From: Kineosporia succinea
GTDB taxonomy: Bacteria; Actinomycetota; Actinomycetes; Actinomycetales; Kineosporiaceae
Direction: 5' to 3'
DNA length: 64,000 nt
Assembly: GCF_030811555.1 (NCBI RefSeq)
Contig: NZ_JAUSQZ010000001.1
Coordinates: 1,922,001-1,986,000 of the forward strand
The notes under the pieces were generated by a model. That model was not told the DNA's origin, ran no database searches, and saw nothing but the letters and a program-made list of their open reading frames with translations. Below are positions 26,463 to 34,449 of this stretch, piece after piece. The position numbers and the translations under genes are program-made. How positions within the stretch are numbered: position 1 is the stretch's first letter; the number at the start of each line of letters is the position of its first letter.

Positions 26463-28790
26463 CTACCTCCACCGGTCCCGAGGATCGGTGGAGTGGCTCT
26501 CCTCCTCTTCGTCCGGCCAGGCCGACGCGGACGGCCAGGCCGATGCGGACGGGTTGGACGGACGGGCCGGGGTGGACGGACGGGGCGGGCCGGTACGACC
26601 GGCGGCCGGACGCGGGTGCCTCAGCGGCTCGGGTCCGGGGCCCGGCTCGTGCGGGAGCGGCGGCATGAAGAAGGTCTGATCCGTCTCCGGTCGAGGCCGG
26701 CGGTCCTGCCCGTCCTGGTCCCGGGTGCGCGCGCCCGGAGCGAACCGGGGGTCGCGAGAAGGCTGGCGATCGTCGTAAACCGGGTTGCCGTATCCACGTT
26801 CGTGACCCCGACCGCCGTCACTCCGGCCACCATCACCCCGGCCACCGTCACCCCGACCGCCAGCACCCCGAGCGTCGCGACCCCTAGCGTCGTAAGCCTG
26901 GTCATCGAAAGCCTGGCCGTTGTGAGCCTGGCCGTTGTGAGCCTCGCCGTTGTGAGCCTGGCCGTTGTGAGCCTGGCCGTTGTGAGCCTGGCCGTTGTGA
27001 GCCTGGGCGCCGTAAGTCGCCCTGTCGTGGCCCCGAACGTCGTAAGCCTGGATGTCGTACCCCTGGCCGCCGTGCGCCTGGTTGTCGTGGACCCGGCCTC
27101 CCCGAACCGGGCCCGCGGACCCGCGGTCGCCGTACACCACGTCCTCACGCTCGCTGCTGCCGCGCCCCGGGTTCTCGCGACCGTTCCGGACCCGCTCGTC
27201 GTAGGCCCGGTCGTCGTACTGGTCGTACGGCTCGTCGTACCGCGGGCCACCCAGCAACTGCCCGGCGTACTGCGGCTGTTCGTGAGACCGTTCGTGAGGC
27301 CGTTCGTGAGGCTGGCCGTAGGGCGGTTCGTAGGACTGGTCGTAAGGCTGCTCGCGAGACTGGTCGTACGGCTCGAGAGCCCGCCCGCCGTAAGGCCGTT
27401 CGGCCTCCTCGTCGTACCCGGGCCCGTCGTACTCAGGCCCGTCGTACTCAGATCCGCTGTACTCAGGCCCGCTGTACCCGGACCCGCTGTACCCGGGCCC
27501 GTCGTACCCCGGCCGCTCACCCGCCGACCGGACGTCCACCACCTGGCTCTGCGGCCCGTCCTCGGTCCACTCCCGCGGCGCCCCGTTGGCCCGCAGGAAG
27601 ATGAACCACGAGGCGAAGAGCCCGACCGTCTGCGCGACGGCCATGCCCCAGGCCGCGCCCTGGGCACTCGCCACCGCACCGCCCAGAGCGCCCAGGCCCA
27701 GCATCAGCGGGGCCTGCATGAACGTCACCCGCAACATCTGGTCGGCCCGGCGCAGGGCCTTGAGCCCCAGGCTGGCCCCGTAGGCGAAGGCCACGGTGAC
27801 CGTGACCAGGCCCATCGGCAGCAGCACCTCGCGGGCGTTCGCCCAGTTGTCACCGAAGAGCACCGCCCCCAGCGACTGCGGCACGGCGATCAGGAGCAGC
27901 AGCCAGACACAGGCCGTCCCGCAGATCACGATGCTGATCGTCAGGGTCTGCTTGAGCAGCGAGCGCCCGGTCTGCGCGGTGCGGGTGAGCAACGGCAGCC
28001 CGAAGGCGGCGCACCCGGAGAAGAAGAGGTTGAGCGGCCCGAGCAGGGTCTGCGCCGCCCGGATCGCCCCCAGCGCGGTGGTGCCGACGATGCCCACGAT
28101 CGCGTACCCGACGAGCGTGGTGGCGCCCTGGTTGAAGGCGAAGTCGAGGCCCATCTTGACGTTGATCTCGCGGGTCTCGCGGTACCAGGCGAGGGCCTCG
28201 AACGGGTCGGGCACCACCCGGGCCTGCACGATCCCGACGACGGCGGCCACCATCGCGGCCCCGCCCCAGGCCAGGGTGATCAGGAAGATGGACTCGGAAC
28301 CGGACGACAGCAGCACGACCAGCAGGCCGAACTGCACCGCGGTCCAGATCCCGTCGTTGATCGTGGCCGAGCGCGGCCGGCCCTCGGCGAAGAAGATGCT
28401 GCGCCAGATCTCCTGCAGCATCAGGCCCGGCATCGACAGCGCCAGGGCGAGCAGGCCCATCCGGCTGTCGCCGCTGAAGAAGAAGCCCATGACCGCGCAG
28501 ATCAGCGCGCTGACGACGCCCAGGGTGAGCCCGGCCCCGGTGGCCTGGCGGGTGGCCCGCCGGCGCACGTGCCGTTCCGCGTCGGTGAACCGGACCACGT
28601 AGGCGTCACCGACGGCGCTGCGGCCCAGCCCGATGAAGAACGAGAAGGTCACCAGCGCCAGCGAGAACGCGCCGAACCGCTCGGCGCTCAGCTCGCGGCC
28701 GATCACCAGAACCAGCGCGAAGTTCTTCAGACTGGACAGGGCCTGGTCGGAGAAGGTCCAGATCATCCGGCTGCGGCCGGACTGCGGCAT
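26463..28790 (-). CDS. Wzx-like oligosaccharide flippase with 375-residue low-complexity tail
   Basis: Residues 1-400 form a MATE/MOP-type flippase with about 12 helices (starting RSRMIWTFSDQALSSLKNF) that should carry lipid-linked repeat units across the membrane. From about residue 401 to the end at 775 the protein is low complexity: Tyr/Gly/Pro units such as YDGP and YSGP (429-460), six AHNGQ/E pentapeptides, GRGDGG units and a Pro/Ala end. Full-length flippases are normally about 400-500 residues. ATG at 28790 follows GAGGTGG; GTG at 28850 is an alternative. A paralogue without the tail is at 31506-32864. The tail's role is unknown. Confidence 0.85.
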   Translation of the reverse strand: MPQSGRSRMIWTFSDQALSSLKNFALVLVIGRELSAERFGAFSLALVTFSFFIGLGRSAVGDAYVVRFTDAERHVRRRATRQATGAGLTLGVVSALICAVMGFFFSGDSRMGLLALALSMPGLMLQEIWRSIFFAEGRPRSATINDGIWTAVQFGLLVVLLSSGSESIFLITLAWGGAAMVAAVVGIVQARVVPDPFEALAWYRETREINVKMGLDFAFNQGATTLVGYAIVGIVGTTALGAIRAAQTLLGPLNLFFSGCAAFGLPLLTRTAQTGRSLLKQTLTISIVICGTACVWLLLLIAVPQSLGAVLFGDNWANAREVLLPMGLVTVTVAFAYGASLGLKALRRADQMLRVTFMQAPLMLGLGALGGAVASAQGAAWGMAVAQTVGLFASWFIFLRANGAPREWTEDGPQSQVVDVRSAGERPGYDGPGYSGSGYSGPEYSGSEYDGPEYDGPGYDEEAERPYGGRALEPYDQSREQPYDQSYEPPYGQPHERPHERSHEQPQYAGQLLGGPRYDEPYDQYDDRAYDERVRNGRENPGRGSSEREDVVYGDRGSAGPVRGGRVHDNQAHGGQGYDIQAYDVRGHDRATYGAQAHNGQAHNGQAHNGQAHNGEAHNGQAHNGQAFDDQAYDARGRDARGAGGRGDGGRGDGGRSDGGRGHERGYGNPVYDDRQPSRDPRFAPGARTRDQDGQDRRPRPETDQTFFMPPLPHEPGPGPEPLRHPRPAAGRTGPPRPSTPARPSNPSASAWPSASAWPDEEEESHSTDPRDRWR
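26911..27000. repeat. Six tandem 15-bp coding repeats (AHNGQ)
   Basis: Six exact or nearly exact copies of the 15-mer GCCTGGCCGTTGTGA run head to tail; the third has one C for G. On the minus strand they encode AHNGQ or AHNGE. Near-identity at synonymous positions implies recent expansion and likely length variation between strains. Confidence 0.92.
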
Positions 28791-29064
28791 GTCCACCTCG
28801 GCCACGAGGTCCGAGGGGTCGGGGGCCAGGTGCCGGCCGGTCACCACCACGTCAGGTCACCGGGGTGCCGGAGCGACGGCGGTGGGAGGGACGCGGGACG
28901 GGAACGGGTGCGCAGGTGCGGCCGGGCATTCACGCACACCTTTCCGATGGATGTCACCGCGCAGACGGCGGGCCGGTACATCTCCGGCGCCCCAGACTAA
29001 CCGTTCGTCTCTACCCGGCCGTCCGCACGGCCGACCCGGAACCACTCCCCGAGCCCCGGGTCGA

Positions 29065-30162
29065 TCACCCGGCCGACGCCCCGAACAGCTCCCGGAAGAC
29101 CTGCCCGGCCTGCGGGTACGTCGTCATCAGGCGGTGCGGTCCGTCGTGCCCGTCGACCTCGAAGTACGCCTGGTAGGCCACCCGGTTCTCCGGGTCGGCG
29201 ATGAACTCGTGCATGCGGCGCAGGTAGTCCGGGTCGTCGCCACCGCCGTGGTCGTCCTCCCGGTCCCAGAGACCCCACTCCGGCAGGGACATCGGCTTCC
29301 CCTTGCGCGCCGCGTACTGCGACCAGAAGTGCAGTCCCCGGTGCCCGCCGTAGATCGCCCGGTTCCAGGCGTTCTCCTGCCGGCCCGCCCGGCACCCGGC
29401 GTCGCAGTCGTCCGGGTAGGGGTAGGTGAACAGGCCCCAGGCGTTGTCGTAGGCGTCGATCCCGATGTAGTCGACGACGTCGTTGCCGGGGTAGTAGTCG
29501 ACCGCGTCGTAGGTGTTCTTGCCGTTGTTCGGGTTCCAGTCGAACTCGAACTCCTGCCCGGGCACGGCGCGCATGGCGGTCACGACGTGCCGCCAGTAGG
29601 CGATGAACACGTCCGGGTCGTCCGTGGCCCAGCGCGAGCCCTCCAGGTTGAACTCCCAGCCCAGCCGCAGGATCGCGTCTTCCTGGCCGCCCTCCACCAG
29701 GTTGGTCGCCAGCTGCGTGAAGTACTGGTCGTACTCCCCCGCCGCGCCCCGTTCCATCGTGTCGTCGGTCGCCTCCGGCAGCATGGCCAGCGAGTACACG
29801 GGGCGGTAGGGCGTCTTGGCCCAGGCCTCGATCATGTACTCCGGATCGGCGATGTCCGACCAGGTCTCGCGGGTGGAGAAGTCGACGACGTAGTCCACGT
29901 CACGGCCCAGCCAGGTCGCGAACGACCGGACCTCGGCCGGTTCCGTGCCCCGGAACACCCCCACGCGGGTCGTCACCGGCGGCCGGTCGAGGACCGGCCC
30001 GGACAGCGCCGGGTCGGGGCGGCGCAGGTACCACACGACGGCCGCGGCCACCACGAGCAGGAGCACCACCGCGACGGCGAGGAGCCGGAGCCCGAGCCGC
30101 CGGGAGGGGCGAGGACCGGACGGGGTCGTCTCCGCCCGGCCGTGCGTACTGACGACCGCCAT
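29065..30162 (-). CDS. Membrane-anchored GH26-like glycoside hydrolase (short paralogue)
   Basis: A 365-residue protein with a short N-terminus, one membrane helix (about 23-46) and a GH26-like domain (about 66-360). The putative acid/base is Glu170 (RLGWEFN) and the nucleophile Glu295 (LPEWGLWD). The domain is highly similar to that of the 19887-21749 product, sharing patterns such as WLGRDV, DYDQYF/EYDQYF and YIGIDAYD/YIGVDTYD, but it lacks the long repeat-rich cytoplasmic tail. A role in trimming or releasing surface polysaccharide is inferred from family and context. It is co-oriented with the tail-bearing flippase, about 275 bases upstream of it. Confidence 0.85.
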   Translation of the reverse strand: MAVVSTHGRAETTPSGPRPSRRLGLRLLAVAVVLLLVVAAAVVWYLRRPDPALSGPVLDRPPVTTRVGVFRGTEPAEVRSFATWLGRDVDYVVDFSTRETWSDIADPEYMIEAWAKTPYRPVYSLAMLPEATDDTMERGAAGEYDQYFTQLATNLVEGGQEDAILRLGWEFNLEGSRWATDDPDVFIAYWRHVVTAMRAVPGQEFEFDWNPNNGKNTYDAVDYYPGNDVVDYIGIDAYDNAWGLFTYPYPDDCDAGCRAGRQENAWNRAIYGGHRGLHFWSQYAARKGKPMSLPEWGLWDREDDHGGGDDPDYLRRMHEFIADPENRVAYQAYFEVDGHDGPHRLMTTYPQAGQVFRELFGASAG

Positions 30163-30360
30163 GGTCCGGATGATCCTTCGGGGGCAGGATGTTGAACAGT
30201 GAAGTCACCCAAAGGTAGGCAACTACCCCTGAGGGGTGGCTGAGCGGGTGTCGATCGTCGGCCGCAACGACGCGGTGGGCGCAGCGGTGCTGAACTATGC
30301 TCGAACGCCCCCGGAAGCCGAAGCCGCGGCCGATCCTCGCCGCACAGATCGAGAGTGCTG

Positions 30361-31362
30361 ATGAGCCTGATCCGTCGTACGGTTGCCCGCGCCCTCCCGG
30401 CGCCCGCCCTGAGCGTCGCGGTGCACCGAGACCTCTACATGCCCGCCCAGCTGCGGCGCGACCACCGTCCGATCGCTCTGGTGTTCGGCAACTGCCAGGC
30501 CGAGGCGCTGCGCCGGGTGCTGGTCACCCACCCCGGCTTCGCGGAGCGCTACCAGCTGCTGCGAATCCCGGCGGTGCACGAGATCTCGGCCAAGGAGCTC
30601 GAGCTGATCGAGGCCCGGCTGCCCGAGGTCGAGGTCTTCATCGCGCAGAACGTGAAGCCGGGCTACCGCGGCATGGCCCTGGGCACCACCGAGCTGGCCC
30701 AGAAGCTGCCCTCGACGGCCCGCACGCTCGGCTACCCGGTGGCCTACTTCGAGGGCCCGTTCCCGTTCCACGTGTACGTGAACCGCGAGGGCACCGCGAT
30801 CAACGCGTCCGCCCCGATCACCGAGTACCACGACCTGCGTCACCTCTACGCGGCGAGCAAGGGCTGGAACGCCACCACCACGCTGCGCAAGCTCGACGAG
30901 CTGGTGCTCGACCCGGACTGGGTGCGCAGCAACGCCGAGCGCTCGCTGGGCGAGCTGGCCAAGCGCGAGTCGGAGCTCACGGCACGGCTGACCCCGATCA
31001 TCGCCGAGCACCCGACCACCAGCTTCCGCACGCTGAACCACCCGGTCAACGGCCTGGTGACGCAGGTGGCCCGCCAGCTCCTGACCCAGCTCGGGTACGC
31101 GGACGCCGACCGGGTGCTGGACTCGCGGCAGTTCTACCTCGACCACACCTCGGCCCCGCTCGAGCCGCAGATCGTGCGGGCGCTGGGCGGCGAGCCCGAC
31201 GCCGACACCCGGGGCGAGTGGATCACGCCCGAGGGCACGTTCAGCCGCTCCGACGTGGTCACCGCCCACCTGGCCTTCTACGCCGACGAGCCGGGCCTGG
31301 TCGAGATCGGGGTGCGCAAGCACGCCGAGCGTCTGCGCGTTCTCGAATCGATGTGGCGGTGA
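30361..31362 (+). CDS. WcbI-family polysaccharide biosynthesis protein (putative acetyltransferase)
   Basis: A 333-residue protein whose LVFGNCQAEALRRVL segment (about 41-55) is the hallmark of the WcbI family, named from a Burkholderia capsule gene and proposed to act as an acetyltransferase. Further family-like patches are FIAQNVKPGYRG and TLNHPVNGL. There is no signal peptide or membrane helix, so it is expected in the cytoplasm, modifying a precursor or lipid-linked intermediate. GTG 30355 and ATG 30361 are both possible starts. It is divergent from the short GH26 gene and is followed by a hairpin. Confidence 0.8.
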   Translation: MSLIRRTVARALPAPALSVAVHRDLYMPAQLRRDHRPIALVFGNCQAEALRRVLVTHPGFAERYQLLRIPAVHEISAKELELIEARLPEVEVFIAQNVKPGYRGMALGTTELAQKLPSTARTLGYPVAYFEGPFPFHVYVNREGTAINASAPITEYHDLRHLYAASKGWNATTTLRKLDELVLDPDWVRSNAERSLGELAKRESELTARLTPIIAEHPTTSFRTLNHPVNGLVTQVARQLLTQLGYADADRVLDSRQFYLDHTSAPLEPQIVRALGGEPDADTRGEWITPEGTFSRSDVVTAHLAFYADEPGLVEIGVRKHAERLRVLESMWR

Positions 31363-31394
31363 AGAACTCTCACCCATGACGGACGCGTCGGTCA

Positions 31395-31426
31395 CCTGAC
31401 CGGGACGGGTATCCGTCCCGGTCAGG
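31395..31426. terminator. Bidirectional terminator between the WcbI and flippase genes
   Basis: A perfect 14-bp stem (31395-31408 with 31413-31426) closes a 4-nt loop between two convergent genes. The preceding bases (31378-31401) resemble the left part of the ung/fbiC hairpin, so it may be a diverged member of the same terminator family. Confidence 0.75.
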
Positions 31427-31505
31427 CCGGGTGAGGCCGGACCGGGACAGCCCCGAAGGGCCTGACACCGACCTCAGGGACTCAATGCCTCAGGGAGTCA
31501 AGGCC

Positions 31506-32864
31506 TCAGGCCGGCTCGGGGTCCGCCAGCCCGCGGCGCGGGTCGCCGTCGGCCTTCAGCAGCAGCACCCAGCAGTAGACCAGGCCCATGGTCTGGGCCG
31601 CCGCCAGCCCGTAGACACCGAGCACGACGCCTCCGGCCCAGGCCCCGGCCAGACCGAGCACCAGCATCAGGGGCGCCTGGATCCGGGTGATCCGCAGCAT
31701 CAGGTCGGAACGGCCCAGGGAGACCAGCGCGCTGCTGGCCCCGAGCACCGCCGCACCGGCGAGCAGCACCAGGCCGGACGGCAGCATGACCTTGGCCGCG
31801 CCGTCCCAGTTGTCCTTCAGGATCTTCACGCCGATGCTGTCGGGCAGCACCACCAGTGCGGTGACCCAGATCGCGGTGATGGTGGAAAGGGCCGCGCTGC
31901 ACAGGATCGCGAGGCGCAGCAGGCGCTCACCGCGCACCGCCGCCCGCGACATCAGCGGCAGGATGAAGGCGTTGAACCCGGCGAACAGCAGGTTCAGCGG
32001 GCCGAGCAGGGTCTGGGCTGCGCGCATGGCACCGACCGCGACCACACCGACGATGAAGCCGATCAGGTAGGTGACCGCGTTCACCGCCCCGGTGTTGATC
32101 GCGTAGCCGAGGCCGAGCGGGTAGCTGAGGTCCTTGGTCTCCTGCACCCACGCCTTCGCCCTGCGCGGTGAGGGTGCCACCCCGGTCTGCTGCCAGCCCA
32201 GGATCGCCCCGACCAGGGCCGAGAGCCCCCAGGCGAGCGTGATCACGAAGACCGAGGGCTTGCCGGTCAGGAACAGGAACCCGAGAGCGCCGAACTGCAG
32301 CACGGCCCAGGTCAGGTCGTTCATCGTGGCCGAGGCCGGGCGGCCGGCCGCGAAGAACAGGTGCCGCCAGGTGTCCTGCAGCACCAGACCGGGCAGCGAG
32401 ATCGCCAGCGCGGTGAAGGCAGCCGCCGCGGAACCGCTGAACAGCGACGCGACCAGGGCCACGACCAGGCAGACCAGCCCGGCGGCCACACCCATCACGA
32501 GTGCGGCGCCGGTGGCCCAGGCGGTGCCCCGGCGGCGCTCGGACGCGTTGGCCGCGCTGAACCGGACCATGTACGGCTCACCCACGAAGGCCCGGACCAG
32601 GCCGACCACGAAGCCGTAGGTGAGCAGGGCCAGGGCGAACGAGCCGAACACGCCGGGTGCGACCGCACGGGCGACCACGATCGACAGGGCCGCGTTGGTG
32701 AGACTGGAGAGCGCCTGGTCGGAGAACGTCCAGAGCATCCGGCTGCGGCCGGCGTAGTTGTCGCCCGAGGTGGTCTGCACCGCCACCGGACCGGTGTCGT
32801 CCTGACCGGGCATCACGGCCGGTTCCCGGGCGAGGCCGGAGCGGGAACGAACAACATAAGTCAC
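31506..32864 (-). CDS. Wzx-like oligosaccharide flippase (second copy)
   Basis: A roughly 450-residue MOP-superfamily transporter with about 12 membrane helices. It aligns with the first flippase from GRSRMLWTFSDQALSSL onward and shares RAAQTLLGPLNL and IQAPLMLVLG, but ends normally soon after the last helix, without a low-complexity tail. It should flip lipid-linked oligosaccharides. Two flippases in one cluster may serve two polymers or reflect duplication. The start is uncertain: GTG 32864, GTG 32876 and ATG 32813 are possible and none has a strong ribosome site. Confidence 0.83.
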   Translation of the reverse strand: MTYVVRSRSGLAREPAVMPGQDDTGPVAVQTTSGDNYAGRSRMLWTFSDQALSSLTNAALSIVVARAVAPGVFGSFALALLTYGFVVGLVRAFVGEPYMVRFSAANASERRRGTAWATGAALVMGVAAGLVCLVVALVASLFSGSAAAAFTALAISLPGLVLQDTWRHLFFAAGRPASATMNDLTWAVLQFGALGFLFLTGKPSVFVITLAWGLSALVGAILGWQQTGVAPSPRRAKAWVQETKDLSYPLGLGYAINTGAVNAVTYLIGFIVGVVAVGAMRAAQTLLGPLNLLFAGFNAFILPLMSRAAVRGERLLRLAILCSAALSTITAIWVTALVVLPDSIGVKILKDNWDGAAKVMLPSGLVLLAGAAVLGASSALVSLGRSDLMLRITRIQAPLMLVLGLAGAWAGGVVLGVYGLAAAQTMGLVYCWVLLLKADGDPRRGLADPEPA

Positions 32865-33411
32865 CTTTTCGTGAACGCGCGGACCTGCCGGACCGGGTCT
32901 GCTTCCTCGCCGTGACGCCGACCGAAGCCCCGAGACTAGCCTTTCGCGTCCTACGAGCAGAATGTGGCAGCGCACCCGAGCCAGGTCACGAGCGTCCGGC
33001 AGCGAGGCGGACGCGTCAATGGGCGAGTCAGGGGTGCACTTGCGGCGTCGCTACTCGCTGTGATTTTCGCCAGGGGCCCCGCCGAGGACTGCCCGGGTGC
33101 CCGCCGAGCGCAAACCCGGTCGTTTTTCCGGGGCCCGGCCGCCGCGTCCCCCGGTTTCGCGACACCCTCGTTCTTCTGGAACTCACCTACCGGCAACCCA
33201 CAAGACCACCTAAAGAGCATCAAGACGGACTTAACGCAAAACCAGATCGGCCAAACGGCTGACGCGGTGGTGATTGCCAGGTACAACACAGGCCAAGGCC
33301 CTTAACTAGACATGCACTTCTCTCAGTTGGCTCTCAGCTGGCCTTAGGATGTGCATGGAAGCATGAAAGAGTAGTTTCGTACGTGTTGCCTACGGAGAGG
33401 CCTGATCGAAC
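32865..33411. other. 547-base divergent intergenic region
   Basis: No credible gene is present. Short open frames on both strands lack ribosome sites and family features. The right half (33180-33360) is A+T-rich for this genome and contains an inverted repeat and a tandem 11-mer, so it probably holds the promoters of both flanking polysaccharide genes. Confidence 0.5.
33311..33357 (+). promoter_or_regulatory. Inverted repeat plus tandem 11-mer upstream of a GT2 gene
   Basis: CATGCAC (33311-33317) and GTGCATG (33351-33357) are perfect inverted arms. Between them lie two abutting 11-mers, CTCTCAGTTGG (33320-33330) and CTCTCAGCTGG (33331-33341). The block is 55-100 bases before the GT2 start, suitable for a regulator site. 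No regulator is identified. Confidence 0.35.
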
Positions 33412-34371
33412 ATGCCGTCTGTGAGCGTGGTGATCGCCTGCCGTAACGCTGCCGACACACTCGGCATTCAACTCGAAGCGCTGTCCCGCCAGCAGTACGA
33501 CGGCGAGTGGGACGTCATCATCAGCGACAACGGGTCGACCGACCACACGCGAATTGTTGCGCAGCGTTACATGAGCGTGCTGCCGGGCCTCCAGATCGTC
33601 GACTCCTCCGACCGGGCCGGCGCCGGGCACGCCCGCAATGTCGCCGCCCACGTCTCCACCTCCGACTTCCTGGCGTTCTGCGACGCCGACGACGAGGTGG
33701 CCGAAGACTGGCTGAGCACGATGACGGCCGCTCTGGCACGCAACCCGTTCGTCGCCGGGCGCTTCGAGTCCCGCAAGCTCAACTCCGAGCGGGTCTGGCG
33801 CTCGCGCCCCCTGCAGCAGGACACCGGCCTGCAGGAGTCCCCGTTCGGCCCGGGGCTGCCGCACGCGGGCGCCGGCAACATGGGCATCAAGCGCGACGTC
33901 TTCCTCGCCGTCGGCGGTTTCGACCAGGCCGTCGGCACGCTCGAAGACACCGACCTGTGCTGGCGCGTGCAGCTTTCCGGCACCGCCCTGATCTTCGCGC
34001 CCGACGTCAACGTGCACGTCCGCCTGCGCAGCTCGTTCCGCAAGATGTGGCGCCAGGGGCTCAACTACGGCCATGCCTCGGCCCTGCTCGAGCAGCGCTA
34101 CGGCAGCAAGCCGATCGCCAGCGTCACCGCCGTCACCACCTCGCTCGCCGTGATCAAGGCGACCCAGGAGTCCGAGAACGCCCGTTCGGCCGGTCCGGTC
34201 GCCGGGGCCCTGAAGCTGCTGCGCGAGAACCCCTCCCCCGGCGCCCTGCTGTGGGCCGTGGGCTGGCACGTCGGCCACCGCGCCTACAAGGACGACGAAC
34301 TGCCGCCCCTGCCCGCGCTGACGGCCTCTCCGGCCCCGTCCTCGGAGAGCCAGCTGCGCCAGGCCGGCTGA
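33412..34371 (+). CDS. GT2-family glycosyltransferase
   Basis: A 319-residue GT-A enzyme: SVSVVIACRNAADTL at the start, ISDNGSTDHT, the metal/donor motif FCDADDE (about 85-91), the acceptor-side GAGNMGIKRDVF, and GGFDQAVGTLEDTDLCWRV with the catalytic ED pair. It probably adds a sugar to a lipid-linked intermediate on the cytoplasmic side; donor and acceptor are unknown. A GAGAGG lies about 11 bases before ATG 33412. It ends at a long hairpin shared with the convergent GT4 gene. Confidence 0.9.
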   Translation: MPSVSVVIACRNAADTLGIQLEALSRQQYDGEWDVIISDNGSTDHTRIVAQRYMSVLPGLQIVDSSDRAGAGHARNVAAHVSTSDFLAFCDADDEVAEDWLSTMTAALARNPFVAGRFESRKLNSERVWRSRPLQQDTGLQESPFGPGLPHAGAGNMGIKRDVFLAVGGFDQAVGTLEDTDLCWRVQLSGTALIFAPDVNVHVRLRSSFRKMWRQGLNYGHASALLEQRYGSKPIASVTAVTTSLAVIKATQESENARSAGPVAGALKLLRENPSPGALLWAVGWHVGHRAYKDDELPPLPALTASPAPSSESQLRQAG

Positions 34372-34395
34372 GAGCCCGACCCGGTCCTGCTCGTA

Positions 34396-34441
34396 CGAGA
34401 AGGCGGCCTCCCCGGTGGGTACCGGGAAGGCCGCCTTCTCG
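34396..34441. terminator. Bidirectional terminator between GT2 and GT4 genes
   Basis: CGAGAAGGCGGCC (34396-34408) pairs perfectly with 34429-34441, with a further CCCGGT/ACCGGG inner stem, giving an extended hairpin between two convergent genes. Confidence 0.8.
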
Positions 34442-34449
34442 ACGCGTCC

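Noticed and set aside
26493-29000. Open frame of about 835 codons opposite the flippase, with Val/Ser-rich repeats
   Set aside because: The repeats mirror the 15-bp units of the minus-strand gene, whose membrane domain is clearly real; the plus-strand frame has no coherent domain.
30225-30237. ACCCC-TGA-GGGGT hairpin as a distinct regulatory motif (similar cores at about 902 and 41778)
   Set aside because: The core is short and GC-simple; two of the three copies are inside terminators, so chance or terminator function explains them.
32951-33305. Short open frames on both strands, one with a hydrophobic N-terminus
   Set aside because: They overlap each other, lack ribosome sites, and have no family resemblance; the region reads better as a divergent promoter region.
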